Notes: generated by a model from the letters alone, not told the origin. 64,000 bases of DNA from Paenibacillus sp. FSL R7-0273 (GCF_000758625.1 NZ_CP009283.1:4165501-4229500), one strand, 5' to 3'; positions 16,448 to 24,496 are shown, counted from the first letter of the stretch. Numbers and translations: made by a program.

Positions 16448-18178
16448 ATGAAATACGAACCCGGCTTACCTAAAGGACGCCGCCTGCTGAATATCTTAGC
16501 CATTACCGGATTAACTGCCGCTATGCTGGCCGGATGCACAAATAACGGAAATACTGCCGGCGGTGATAATGGAGGACCACTCCCAGTCACAACCGGAGAA
16601 GCCTCACCAGCGCCTGACAGCAGCCCGGCACCGCAGGGAGCACAGCAGCCGGGCACCGCCCAGGGCACTGCAATCGATGAACAGCCGTCCACCGTTTACT
16701 ATGAGGTTTTTGTCCGGTCCTTTTATGATTCGGACGGCGACGGTATCGGTGATCTGCGCGGGCTGACAGAGAAGCTGGATTATTTAAATGACGGAAATCC
16801 TGATACTTCCAGCGATCTGGGCGTCGGGGGCATCTGGCTTATGCCGGTTAACCCTTCCCCCAGCTATCACGGCTATGATGTTACCGACTACCGCAGCATT
16901 AACCCGGATTACGGCACACTTGAGGATATGCAGGAGCTGATCCGGGAGGCGCATAAGCGGGGAATCAAGGTCATAATGGACCTTGTCGTCAACCACACCT
17001 CGAAGGAGCATCCGTGGTTTGTGGAAGCTGCTACACAGCAGGACAGCAAATACCGGGACTACTACGTCTGGGCGGAAGACCAGAGCCGCCCTGTCAGCGG
17101 GAGCAGTGCAGCCGGCAGCGGAAGCCCGTGGCATTCTGCACGGGGGAGCCACTATCTGGGCATTTTCTGGGACGGGATGCCCGATCTCAATTTCGACAAT
17201 CCGGAGGTCCGCAATGAGATGAAGGATATCGGAAGATTCTGGCTGGAGCAGGGTGTCGACGGCTTCCGTCTGGATGCGGCCAAGCATATTTATGAGGATC
17301 TTGTAACCGATAAAAGCGAGGAAACAACCGCCAAAAATGTAGCCTGGTGGCAGGAATTCCGCCAGGCCATGAACGAGGTCAACCCGCAGGCCTATATTGT
17401 CGGGGAGGTGTGGGAGAATTCAGCCGTGTCGGTTGGCGCTTATCTCGATAAAGCCTTTGATTCCGGCTTTAATTTCGGGCTGGGTGAAACGCTGGTAAGT
17501 GCAGCCAAAAGCGAAAAGGACAGCGGCGCCGCCTTCACGCTGGAACGGACCTACAAGCTGTTTGCCCAAATTTCCGGGGGAAGCTTCACCGATGCCACAT
17601 TCCTGACCAACCATGACCAGAACCGGGTAATGAGCGTGCTGGAGAGCAATCCGGATCATGCCAGAATGGCAGCGGCAATGCTGCTCACGCTTCCGGGTAA
17701 TCCGTTTATTTATTACGGGGAGGAAATCGGGATGTTAGGCCGCAAGCCGGATGAAGGAATTCGGGAGCCTATGCCCTGGTCTGCAGACAGGGGCAGTGCC
17801 GGCCAGACCACATGGGAACCCGACACTAACAATAAGGGGAATACAGGCGCTGATGTGGAGAGCCAGCTTAGCAGCACCTCGCTGCTGGACTGGTACCGTC
17901 AGCTTATCGCTCTCCGCAATCAGATACCCGCGCTCCGGGATGGAGCCATCCGGGACTATGCCTCGGGAAATGACGGGGTAATGGCCTTTGAACGGATAAC
18001 GGCCGGGCAGCAGGTGCTCGCTCTGCATAATCTTACAGGCAGCAGCCAGAAGGTTAACCTGGTACAGGGAACAGACGGTTACTCCTATACCCGGGTAGTC
18101 AAGGCTCTTCCGGGGGAGGCGCAGCTGAACGGAGCCGGACTCACCCTGCCGCCGTATTCATCTGTTATTCTGGATTAG
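16448..18178 (+). CDS. GH13 alpha-amylase family lipoprotein
   Basis: This 576-residue protein has a signal ending in LAGC (Cys30), so it is a surface lipoprotein, followed by a linker rich in Gly, Pro and Ser. The GH13 barrel has all four conserved regions: DLVVNH (D178), GFRLDAAKH (nucleophile D276), VGEVW (acid/base E320) and TNHDQNR (H389-D390). It should hydrolyse alpha-1,4-glucans or maltodextrins outside the membrane. AAGGAATGATAACCA precedes the ATG. Its end overlaps the convergent gene by 14 bp. Confidence 0.92.
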   Translation: MKYEPGLPKGRRLLNILAITGLTAAMLAGCTNNGNTAGGDNGGPLPVTTGEASPAPDSSPAPQGAQQPGTAQGTAIDEQPSTVYYEVFVRSFYDSDGDGIGDLRGLTEKLDYLNDGNPDTSSDLGVGGIWLMPVNPSPSYHGYDVTDYRSINPDYGTLEDMQELIREAHKRGIKVIMDLVVNHTSKEHPWFVEAATQQDSKYRDYYVWAEDQSRPVSGSSAAGSGSPWHSARGSHYLGIFWDGMPDLNFDNPEVRNEMKDIGRFWLEQGVDGFRLDAAKHIYEDLVTDKSEETTAKNVAWWQEFRQAMNEVNPQAYIVGEVWENSAVSVGAYLDKAFDSGFNFGLGETLVSAAKSEKDSGAAFTLERTYKLFAQISGGSFTDATFLTNHDQNRVMSVLESNPDHARMAAAMLLTLPGNPFIYYGEEIGMLGRKPDEGIREPMPWSADRGSAGQTTWEPDTNNKGNTGADVESQLSSTSLLDWYRQLIALRNQIPALRDGAIRDYASGNDGVMAFERITAGQQVLALHNLTGSSQKVNLVQGTDGYSYTRVVKALPGEAQLNGAGLTLPPYSSVILD

Positions 18179-18842
18179 CCACCTCTGAGGAATGCAGCAT
18201 CCATTCATACAATGCATAACACACATCAGCCTTGCTTGCGGGGACGGCAATGATCCAGTCCTCTGCGGATTCACAGCTCATCCGCAGGAGCCAGCCGCCG
18301 GAGGTATCTCCGATGTATCCGGCATGCTGGAAGGTCCAGCTGTCCGTGCCGCGGGAGCAGAGCCTCAGCTCGCCGTCAGCCGTCCGGTATTTCAAGGCTC
18401 TGGCCAGCTGGGCGGACCGGACCAGATCTCCCGTCTCCTCAGTCAGGCACTCTGCCAAAAAGTACAGGGTGGAGGTGGCCGCCTTGTCTTTAAGCTCATT
18501 GAACCTGCTCTTCGACATTTGCAGTGCAGGTATATCTGTATCGTCAAGCTTCGCTTCCGTCTGTTCAGCACAGTCAAACAGATAATAGCAGGCCCGTTTC
18601 ACCTTGGCGGGCTCCGTAAGCTCATATCCGAACGAATCCTCATCATCTATGCTGGATATAATAGTCCGTTCTTTATGTACTTGCAGACAAAGATCCTGAT
18701 TATGCTCTCCTTCACAATATTTCAGCCGGCATATTCGTTCTGCGGATACCGCCATTTGCAGCAAACCGGATATTCCCTTCCCGTGCAGCGCTGCTTCGGG
18801 AAACAGAAAACGCGCTAAATATACCTTTTCATTATTATTCAC
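18165..18842 (-). CDS. Hypothetical protein, about 225 residues
   Basis: I do not recognise the family. GTG 18842 is chosen because GGAAGGAAATAGGACT lies before it; the longer frame from TTG 18905 has no such site. The sequence is soluble, with no signal or membrane segment, and shows Trp/Tyr-rich stretches near the C-terminus (SWTFQHAGYIGDTSGGWLLRM, then EDWIIAVPASKADVCYALYEWM). The gene converges on the amylase gene and overlaps its end by 14 bp, and is divergent from the 79-codon gene at 19015. Confidence 0.6.
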   Translation of the reverse strand: MNNNEKVYLARFLFPEAALHGKGISGLLQMAVSAERICRLKYCEGEHNQDLCLQVHKERTIISSIDDEDSFGYELTEPAKVKRACYYLFDCAEQTEAKLDDTDIPALQMSKSRFNELKDKAATSTLYFLAECLTEETGDLVRSAQLARALKYRTADGELRLCSRGTDSWTFQHAGYIGDTSGGWLLRMSCESAEDWIIAVPASKADVCYALYEWMLHSSEVANPE

Positions 18843-19014
18843 AGTCCTATTTCCTTCCCGGATTCCCAGGAATACAGGAATCGCCCAGCAATAAAAAAGC
18901 TTCAATCTATCAAGCTAGCAATCTTTATGTTATCATAAGCTAATTTTAAGGTAAAATTAAGAAATGACGGGTATGATCATACCATGAAATACTTTTAGCG
19001 AGGTGATTTCAATT

Positions 19015-19254
19015 ATGAGAATGCTCATCACATTTCAGAACAAGTCAGTCCCGGTATACTTCACTACAGAAAATAAACAGCCTACCCAAAAGGTACTTCG
19101 AATCCTGAACAATACACTGGAGCTCAAGATCCAGAAGGGCAAAAGCGCCCTGCAGAAATGTTTGAATTCACTTATCAGTATCGAAATTAAAGGCTCCGAA
19201 GCTATATTGCACAGTTACAGTGAAAATGATTCACTAGCCCTATCCCTCTATTAA
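19015..19254 (+). CDS. Small hypothetical protein, 79 residues
   Basis: A small basic protein begins at ATG 19015 with GAGGTGAT upstream (the frame also opens at GTG 19003, which lies inside that site). It contains FTTENKQPTQKVLRILNN and a Lys-rich middle and has no membrane segment. Its stop lies in the loop of a strong terminator hairpin, which supports a real transcript. The family is not recognised. Confidence 0.6.
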   Translation: MRMLITFQNKSVPVYFTTENKQPTQKVLRILNNTLELKIQKGKSALQKCLNSLISIEIKGSEAILHSYSENDSLALSLY

Positions 19255-19274
19255 ACAGAGGGGTAGTTTTTTTT
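19240..19274 (+). terminator. Terminator of the 79-codon gene
   Basis: CTATCCCTCT ... AGAGGGGTAG makes a 10-bp stem with one G-T pair, followed by eight T. Confidence 0.9.
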
Positions 19275-19276
19275 TG

Positions 19277-19315
19277 CACAAAAAAAAGCACGTTCTTCCG
19301 CCCGGAAAGAAGGTG
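19277..19315 (-). terminator. Terminator of the 45-codon gene
   Basis: On the minus strand GCACCTTCTTTCC-GGGC-GGAAGAACGTGC is followed by TTTTTTTTG. It lies back to back with the plus-strand terminator. Confidence 0.9.
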
Positions 19316-19362
19316 CTCCGCTCTATATGTCGGCTGATTTACGGTACGTCAGCGGCTGGCTT

Positions 19363-19500
19363 TCAGCTGATCCGGTGACTCTTGTTCTCTTCCTTTTCCG
19401 CTTTCTGAATACGCAGCTTGAACAACTTCACTAAATTTTTTCGTGTCTGTTCTTCGTGACAGCTGTCCAGTTTTTTAATGATGAAACGGTCAATGGACAT
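19363..19500 (-). CDS. Small basic hypothetical protein, 45 residues
   Basis: A 45-codon frame starts at ATG 19500, 8 nt after AAAAAGGAG, and ends at TGA 19363, about 50 nt before a strong terminator. The product begins MSIDRFIIKKLDSCHEEQTR and is rich in Lys, Glu and Leu, consistent with an amphipathic helix. A start signal, a coding frame and a terminator on the same strand support a real gene. The function is unknown. Confidence 0.6.
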   Translation of the reverse strand: MSIDRFIIKKLDSCHEEQTRKNLVKLFKLRIQKAEKEENKSHRIS

Positions 19501-19828
19501 GTCAATCGCTCCTTTTTCAATATAGCTTGCGGGTTATGAATTCAGGAAATGATTTCCTGTCTCCCTTGTATCACCTATATAACCGGGTCCCCGGCAGCTC
19601 AAACTTTCTAATTTCTGGAAGAAATAGGGTTGTCGTATTCCTTTTACTACATATTGATGTTCTGTTCCCCTTCTTTTGCCGTCCAGCCGGAGATATGGTG
19701 GTTTTGCAAAACATAGACGTTTGCTGTCGCTGAAATATATTTTTCTTTCGACGGATATTTACAAACTAATTATTCAATGCTATATTAAATATAGTAAGTA
19801 TTAAATATATATCTAAGGAGAAATCATA
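19501..19828. other. Divergent region upstream of azoR
   Basis: This 328-bp region separates the 45-codon gene from azoR. Its end (about 19780-19815) contains two direct copies of TATTAAATAT with AGTAAGTAT between them. The AGTAAGTAT word also occurs in the operator of the Old Yellow Enzyme gene at 58836. No gene is convincing here. Confidence 0.5.
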
Positions 19829-20455
19829 ATGTCTAACGTACTTTTCATCAAAGCAAACAACCGCCCTGCGGAACAGGCTGTAAGTGTTCAACTTTACAAT
19901 GCATTCCTTGCAAGCTACAAAGAATCCCACCCGGAAGATCAGGTTACTGAGCTGGACCTGTTCGCTGAAGAGCTTCCATACTACGACAACACGTTGATCA
20001 CTGGTATCTACAAAGCCGCACAGGGCTTTGAAGCAACTCCTGAAGAAGCTGCAGGCGCAGCGCTTGTTAAGAAATACCTGGACCAGTTCGTTGCTGCTGA
20101 CAAGGTAGTATTCGGCTTCCCGCTCTGGAACATGACGGTTCCTGCTGTTCTGCACACTTACATTGACTATGTGAACCAGGCTGGTACTGCTTTCAAATAT
20201 ACAGCTGAAGGTCCTGTAGGCCTGCTTACCGGCAAAAAAGCGGCTGTCCTGAACGCAAGAGGCGGCATCTACTCCACAGGCCCTGCAGCAAACGCTGAAA
20301 TGGCTGTTAACTTCATCGTGAACAACCTGAGCTTCTGGGGCTTCCAGGATATCACCCAGGTTATCATCGAAGGCCACAACCAGAACCCGCAGGAATCTGC
20401 CAACATCATTGCAAAAGGTCTGGAAGAAGCTAAATCCGCTGCTGCATCGTTCTAA
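19829..20455 (+). CDS. azoR: FMN-dependent NADH-azoreductase
   Basis: This 208-residue flavodoxin-fold protein matches AzoR of Bacillus. It has SNVLFIKANNRP at the phosphate-binding N-terminus, FGFPLWNMTVPAVLHTYIDYVNQAGTAF for FMN contact, and LNARGGIYSTG. It reduces quinones and azo dyes with two electrons and protects against thiol-reactive electrophiles. AAGGAG lies 8 nt before ATG 19829. Codon use is more regular than in its neighbours (frequent GCT, GTT and AAC), a sign of high expression. The upstream dyad may bind an HxlR- or MarR-type sensor. Confidence 0.92.
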   Translation: MSNVLFIKANNRPAEQAVSVQLYNAFLASYKESHPEDQVTELDLFAEELPYYDNTLITGIYKAAQGFEATPEEAAGAALVKKYLDQFVAADKVVFGFPLWNMTVPAVLHTYIDYVNQAGTAFKYTAEGPVGLLTGKKAAVLNARGGIYSTGPAANAEMAVNFIVNNLSFWGFQDITQVIIEGHNQNPQESANIIAKGLEEAKSAAASF

Positions 20456-20553
20456 TACAGCACCAGCGTTAAAGGTCCGGTACACGGTTTAGACATCAGG
20501 ATTACTTATCAGGCATCTGTTATGCTCACAATCCGGACTTTTATTTATATATA

Positions 20554-20589
20554 GCAGAGGCGCTGCCCCTAGATGAGCAGCGCCTCTGC
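20554..20589. terminator. Strong hairpin between azoR and rsgA
   Basis: A perfect 13-bp stem, GCAGAGGCGCTGC / GCAGCGCCTCTGC, has a 10-nt loop. On the minus strand it is followed by TATATATAAATAAA, so it probably ends rsgA transcription and may work in both directions. Confidence 0.8.
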
Positions 20590-20595
20590 AGCATA

Positions 20596-20646
20596 AGAAG
20601 GCCATCCTTACCTGAGCAGTCAGCTGCAGGGTACGGATGGCCTTCT
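20596..20646 (+). terminator. Second hairpin between azoR and rsgA
   Basis: AGAAGGCCATCC pairs with GGATGGCCTTCT (12 bp), with an inner stem near TACC/GGTA, followed by TCTATTTATT on the plus strand. It probably terminates azoR. Confidence 0.75.
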
Positions 20647-20664
20647 TCTATTTATTAAAGTGAA

Positions 20665-21762
20665 TCAATATTCCTCAAGCTGACGCTGCCAGGAGGCACT
20701 GCGCGGCCGCGGGGCGCTTGCTTTGCCTGCAGGGGCTGCAGCCTTCCGCTTTTGCCGCTGCTCCTTGCTGTTCTGGAAGCGGAGCTCCTTCTGCGTCTTG
20801 CGGTAGTTCAAAAGCCGCTTCTCCTCCAGCAGGCCGGAGGAGACTGCTTCCAGTACAGCGCAGCCCTCCTCCCGCTCATGGCTGCAGTCGCTGTAGCGGC
20901 ATTCCGCCGCCAGACTGCTGATATCGCCGAAGGCAAGCTCAAGCCCTCCCTCATCCTCCCACAGCTGCAGCTCGCGCATTCCGGGAGTATCCACGATAAT
21001 TCCGCCTTCAGGCAGGACGAACATTTCCCGGTGCGTCGTTGTATGCCGCCCGCGGCTGTCGCCCTCTCTGACGTCCTTGGTCAGCTGAAGGTTTTGGCCG
21101 CTGAGCCAGTTGACCATAGTGGATTTGCCGCAGCCGGACGAGCCGGTCAGGGCCACTGTCTGGCCGCTGCGGATATACGGCAGCAGCTCATCGCGGCCGT
21201 CGCCAAGCAGGGCGCTGACCGCATGGACAGGCACACCCGGGGCGGCCCGCTCCATCTCTGCAATTCTTGTATCCGCATCCGGACACAGATCGGCCTTGGT
21301 CAGCAGAATGACCGGATTCGCCCCGCTGTTCCAGGCCATAATCAGATACCGCTCCATCCGCCGCACATTATAATCATCGTTCAAGGCGCTGACCAGAAAC
21401 AGAGTGTCCACATTGGCTGCAACAATCTGTTCAGCCTGCGTATTTCCGGCCACCTTGCGGGAAATGACACTGTGGCGCGGAAGCACCCCGTGAATGACCG
21501 CATGCTCTCCCCCGTCCTGCATAGCGAGGCTTACCCAATCACCGATGGCCGGATACTCTCCCGAATCAGTCAGTGTATGCCGGAGCTTTCCGGCCAGCTC
21601 ACCCCAGGTTTCGCCCGCATCAGTCATCACACGGTATTTGCTGCCGAAGTCACCGGTGATCCGCCCGGGAACGCGCGTATTGCCTGCCTGCTCCTGATTC
21701 TGGGTCATTCCGTCCCATTTGTCCTGCCAGTTCTTATTCCATCCATATTGTTCAATCCTCAT
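20665..21762 (-). CDS. rsgA: Ribosome small subunit-dependent GTPase RsgA family
   Basis: RsgA is a circularly permuted GTPase that checks maturation of the 30S subunit. The permuted order is visible: OB-like N-terminus, G4 LTKADL, then G1 GSSGCGKST, then G3 DTPGMRE. The C-terminal zinc motif is CRYSDCSHEREEGC. The 365-residue length, the extended N-terminus (MRIEQYGWNKNW) and a basic Ala/Lys/Arg tail mark the longer RsgA subtype; Bacillota commonly also have a shorter YloQ copy with the prkC genes, so this may be a paralogue. A structured leader with a terminator lies 60 nt upstream. Confidence 0.88.
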   Translation of the reverse strand: MRIEQYGWNKNWQDKWDGMTQNQEQAGNTRVPGRITGDFGSKYRVMTDAGETWGELAGKLRHTLTDSGEYPAIGDWVSLAMQDGGEHAVIHGVLPRHSVISRKVAGNTQAEQIVAANVDTLFLVSALNDDYNVRRMERYLIMAWNSGANPVILLTKADLCPDADTRIAEMERAAPGVPVHAVSALLGDGRDELLPYIRSGQTVALTGSSGCGKSTMVNWLSGQNLQLTKDVREGDSRGRHTTTHREMFVLPEGGIIVDTPGMRELQLWEDEGGLELAFGDISSLAAECRYSDCSHEREEGCAVLEAVSSGLLEEKRLLNYRKTQKELRFQNSKEQRQKRKAAAPAGKASAPRPRSASWQRQLEEY

Positions 21763-21821
21763 TGTAGTGTTAATTCCTCCTGATATTTGTTTATTTCTCC
21801 ACTCATGCTGTCCGGGAACAC

Positions 21822-21970
21822 AAAAAGCCGCCGGAACCTAACGTTCCGGCGGCGGATTTCATCAGCTTCCCCCTTTCGCTCATAAGAAAGGGCTGTGATA
21901 AAATCAGGTACAGAAAGCTGCGGTCTTCCCCGGAGAGGGGAGAACCGCACATTTCTGTGCGCGGTCCCCA
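21822..21970 (-). ncRNA. Structured leader RNA upstream of rsgA, with terminator
   Basis: Read on the minus strand, this segment holds hairpin A (21937-21969, GGGGACCGC with GCGGTTCTCCCC) and hairpin B (21910-21958, stems ACAGAAA/TTTCTGT, TGCGGT/ACCGCA and TCCCC/GGGGA). A and B overlap and cannot form together. Hairpin C (21863-21895, CCCTTTC/GAAAGGG) follows. An intrinsic terminator then follows at 21822-21853 (GCCGCCGGAAC-GTTAG-GTTCCGGCGGC then TTTTTG). The rsgA ATG lies 60 nt further on. This looks like an attenuated leader. I did not recognise a known riboswitch core. Confidence 0.55.
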
Positions 21971-22017
21971 GGCACATCAAATACGGAATGATCCGCATTA
22001 AATATCGCCTGGCCACG

Positions 22018-22056
22018 CAAAAAAGCCGCCGGAACACATACGGTCCCGGACGGCTC
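22018..22056 (-). terminator. Terminator of the 28-codon small gene
   Basis: On the minus strand AGCCGTCCGGGAC and GTTCCGGCGGCT pair over about 11 bp with G-T pairs, followed by TTTTTTG. Confidence 0.85.
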
Positions 22057-22092
22057 TAAAAGGCACTCTAAGAGCTTACCTGCTAAGCTGCT

Positions 22093-22179
22093 TCACACTT
22101 GCTGAGCAGCCGCTGTTCCCGGAAGACACGTATCTACAACAGTTGTTACCGATAATGAACGTGCTGTATAAACTGTCAT
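22093..22179 (-). CDS. Possible 28-codon peptide gene or small RNA
   Basis: A short frame from ATG 22179 to TGA 22093 begins MTVYTARSLSVTTVV and contains one Cys. GGAAGGAG lies 10 nt upstream, overlapped by an ATG-TAA minimal frame. It is enclosed by a near-consensus SigA promoter (22213-22242) and a strong terminator (22018-22056), so a discrete transcript of about 190 nt is likely. Whether the peptide or the RNA (it has a GCTGCT/AGCAGC hairpin after the stop) is the product cannot be said. Confidence 0.45.
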   Translation of the reverse strand: MTVYTARSLSVTTVVDTCLPGTAAAQQV

Positions 22180-22212
22180 ATTACATCGTCTCCTTCCGGT
22201 TAATATGCTGTA

Positions 22213-22242
22213 ACTATAAACGTCCCGGCTGTGCATTGTCAA
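22213..22242 (-). promoter_or_regulatory. SigA-type promoter of the small 22.1-kb transcript
   Basis: The minus strand has TTGACA (22237-22242), an 18-nt spacer and TATAGT (22213-22218). This is one of the best promoter matches in the window. Confidence 0.7.
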
Positions 22243-22291
22243 CGCCGGACCCCGGTAAAGTATTTTTTATATACAAACTCTACCCGAAAAT

Positions 22292-22963
22292 TTAAATAAT
22301 ATCCTTCAGCTCATCCAGCTCATTAATGGTTCTCCACGGCTGCACATCCAGACTTTCATCCCACGGGTGGTTCCGCTTGAGCCAGATGGTGTCCATTCCC
22401 GCCTTGCCGGCCCCCCAGATATCATTGACCGGATGATCGCCGATGAACAGTGTCTGCTCTGCAGAGGCGCCCAGACGCTCCAGCGCCAGCTTGTAGATGG
22501 CCGGATCCGGCTTACGGATTCCGGCTTCCTCCGAAATGACAATCGTTTTGAAGTAGCCGCGCAGGCCAAGCAGATCGATTTTGCCGTCCTGCAGCTCCTT
22601 GTAGCCATTCGTTAGAAGGCCCAGCATATATCCCTTCTCCCGGCTGTATTGCAGTATTTCTGCCGCATGCCGCATAGCCGCACCATGGCCGGCATAATTT
22701 TTATCATAGTATGCCCGGATCTCCGCCGCGCTTAACGGGGTCTGCCAGGGCAGCACCTCACTCAGCTCGGCAAAAAAACCGTTCTTGTCACGGTACCCGT
22801 CCGCATCCCGCACGATGATATCCTCGACTACCCGCTGCGCCTCTTCTTCACTCAGATGCCCGAGAGCATCCTTTACGAATTGTGTGCTGAAGCTGCGGAA
22901 GGTATGGTCGCGGTCCATCAGGGTGTTGTCCAGATCAAACAGCAAAGCCTCTTTCATTCTCAT
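22292..22963 (-). CDS. HAD superfamily hydrolase (YjjG/YfnB-like)
   Basis: The 223-residue protein has the four HAD motifs: DLDNTL (nucleophile Asp), LLTNGYK (motif II Thr), the motif III Lys in GIRKPDPAIY, and GDHPVNDIWGA (motif IV acids). A helical C1 cap lies between motifs I and II. The sequence resembles the noncanonical pyrimidine nucleotidase and YfnB group, so a small phosphorylated metabolite is the likely substrate. GGAGAG precedes ATG 22963. It is downstream of the DUF3939 gene but separated from it by a terminator. Confidence 0.88.
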   Translation of the reverse strand: MRMKEALLFDLDNTLMDRDHTFRSFSTQFVKDALGHLSEEEAQRVVEDIIVRDADGYRDKNGFFAELSEVLPWQTPLSAAEIRAYYDKNYAGHGAAMRHAAEILQYSREKGYMLGLLTNGYKELQDGKIDLLGLRGYFKTIVISEEAGIRKPDPAIYKLALERLGASAEQTLFIGDHPVNDIWGAGKAGMDTIWLKRNHPWDESLDVQPWRTINELDELKDII

Positions 22964-23021
22964 TCCTAACTCTCCTTATCCGCTTGGATTCCAGAGATTT
23001 ATTGTACTATGCATGTCCGGT

Positions 23022-23080
23022 CAAAGAAAAGACTGTCCCGCAGAACCGTGCTCTAAGCTCACGTCCTGCTGAACAGTCTT
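23022..23080 (-). terminator. Terminator of the DUF3939 gene
   Basis: The minus strand pairs AAGACTGTTCAGCAG with CTGCGGGACAGTCTT (one or two mismatches) followed by TTTCTTTG. Confidence 0.75.
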
Positions 23081-23106
23081 CCAGGTCTATTAAAAGATTA
23101 CTCCGG

Positions 23107-23562
23107 TTATTCAAAATGCTCAGCCCGGTGGGTCAGCATCATCTCTTCCTCGGTAATATACAGCGGAAACGGCGGCGTCTCCTTCAGATAGCGTTCCGTA
23201 TGAAGCAGGCGGTAATGCACCTCCGGCAGCCAGGCATCCTCGATGAGCGGCAGCTTGCCGGTATCGCTAATATAAAGATCCACCGCAGATTGAACGAGAT
23301 CGAGATAATACGGCACCAGCTTGTCAGCTTCCTCAAAAATTTCATAGGTTTCACGCGACATATAAAATTTCTGCTGGGGAATCCCGCCCAGGTAGCGCTT
23401 CAGCCGGGACACATCAATGCTTTTATCCTCCAGTATCAGTGCGGTACGGTTAATCGGGGCAGGCATATCCTCTTCGAATTGCCTGACAGCCTGTTTGATC
23501 TGCGGCAAGGTGACAGTGATCGGCTCAGAGATTGTATTTTTTTTAGCGCGTTTGAATATCAT
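23107..23562 (-). CDS. DUF3939 family protein
   Basis: This 151-residue soluble protein has a basic start (MIFKRAKKN) and conserved stretches YLGGIPQQKFYMSRETYEIFEEADKLVPYYLDLVQSAVDLYI. I assign it to DUF3939, found in Bacillaceae and Paenibacillaceae, from memory of the family. It has no predicted membrane segment. The function is unknown. It has its own terminator. Confidence 0.65.
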   Translation of the reverse strand: MIFKRAKKNTISEPITVTLPQIKQAVRQFEEDMPAPINRTALILEDKSIDVSRLKRYLGGIPQQKFYMSRETYEIFEEADKLVPYYLDLVQSAVDLYISDTGKLPLIEDAWLPEVHYRLLHTERYLKETPPFPLYITEEEMMLTHRAEHFE

Positions 23563-23702
23563 ACTGAAAGTCTCCTTTCGAAGTATATGTCAGATAACGC
23601 TTACAATTCCAGTTTATTCACTTTTCTATCCCTTTAATCAGCAGTGGCAACAATTGTCACAGAATCTCCTCAACTATAAGAGCATTAAGTGACAAGAACC
23701 GT

Positions 23703-24302
23703 CTATCTTACATTTTCCCAGCGCGTCCACATTTCGGTCGGGTTCAGCTCATATTGGTCGTGCTCGCGGTACATGAACTGGTGCATGATGAATTCCCGGC
23801 GGATCGTGGCGTAGTCCTCATGATATTGCTTAATGAACTCATTCAATTCCTGCTCGCTGTAGACCGTTCCCGGAGTCAGCTTCTCGGCCATAAATTGCAG
23901 CGCAATCAGCTTCTTCTTGTATTGGGCGGGAATCTGGCGCAGCCTTCCGTCTTTGGCAAAAAAGTTACGCAGCACCGACTCCCTCAGGTTGTTCTCCGGT
24001 GATTCCTGCTCCATCTCCTGCGTTCCTTTAGAAAAAATAAAACTCAGCGAAGCCTCGGAGCCTGCCCGGATAAACTCAGGGTTCATTCTAAAATAGACGG
24101 TGTTTTTGTCCCGGCGCTCTGTAATCATCGCGGCTTCCCGCAGCTTGGCGGCATGATGGGTTACAGTGGGCTGCGACAGATTTAGCCGCTGCGCCAGCGC
24201 CTGGCCGTGAATTTCTTCACCCTTGGACAGCAGCAGCAGTATGCGCAGTCTGGTCGGATCGGATAAGGCCTTATGGTAATTGACTATTTTATCAAGCTGC
24301 AC
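23703..24302 (-). CDS. ArsR-type HTH regulator with DUF2087 domain
   Basis: The N-terminal 85 residues are a winged helix: LSDPTRLRILLLLSKGEEIHGQALAQRLNLSQPTVTHHAAKLREAAMI. The C-terminal part (RNFFAKDGRLRQIPAQYKKKLIALQFMAEKL, then NEFIKQYHEDYATIRREFIMHQFM) matches the DUF2087 domain. The start is GTG 24302 behind GGGAG. It is divergent from bdr; a TTAGAT-ATAC-ATCTAA dyad between the two genes is a likely operator, so it may control itself, bdr or both. Confidence 0.85.
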   Translation of the reverse strand: MQLDKIVNYHKALSDPTRLRILLLLSKGEEIHGQALAQRLNLSQPTVTHHAAKLREAAMITERRDKNTVYFRMNPEFIRAGSEASLSFIFSKGTQEMEQESPENNLRESVLRNFFAKDGRLRQIPAQYKKKLIALQFMAEKLTPGTVYSEQELNEFIKQYHEDYATIRREFIMHQFMYREHDQYELNPTEMWTRWENVR

Positions 24303-24354
24303 GTAGGGTCACACTCCCGTAACATTTATAAACTGGAGCAAAAAGAAAGAATAC

Positions 24355-24370
24355 TTAGATATACATCTAA
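24355..24370. promoter_or_regulatory. Candidate operator between the ArsR/DUF2087 and bdr genes
   Basis: TTAGATATACATCTAA is a perfect 6-bp inverted repeat with a 4-bp centre, in the size range bound by ArsR-type dimers. It lies 53 bp from the regulator start and 127 bp from the bdr start. Confidence 0.5.
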
Positions 24371-24496
24371 TTATATCAAATTTAAGGATTTCCGGCAACC
24401 GCTGCAGCTGGATTTTTACGTCTCCATTGGCGTTAAATTAAAAATTAAGGTAACATTCAGAGATAGAACTTATCCATCAGGAGGTCGCAAGTCATT

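Noticed and set aside
19527..19733. 68-codon frame upstream of azoR
   Set aside because: It lacks a ribosome binding site and is probably chance.
21937..21985. GGGGACCGCG in the rsgA leader resembles the T-box sequence
   Set aside because: The consensus TGGNACCGCG needs an inserted base here, no specifier stem is seen, and rsgA is not an amino-acid-related gene.
21759..22037. 92-codon frame covering the rsgA leader
   Set aside because: It runs through a terminator and several hairpins and has no start signal.
23634..23707. Third copy of the four-unit palindromic element
   Set aside because: TTAAGTGAC at 23685 resembles one unit, but the partners at 51 and 62 bp are missing or very weak.
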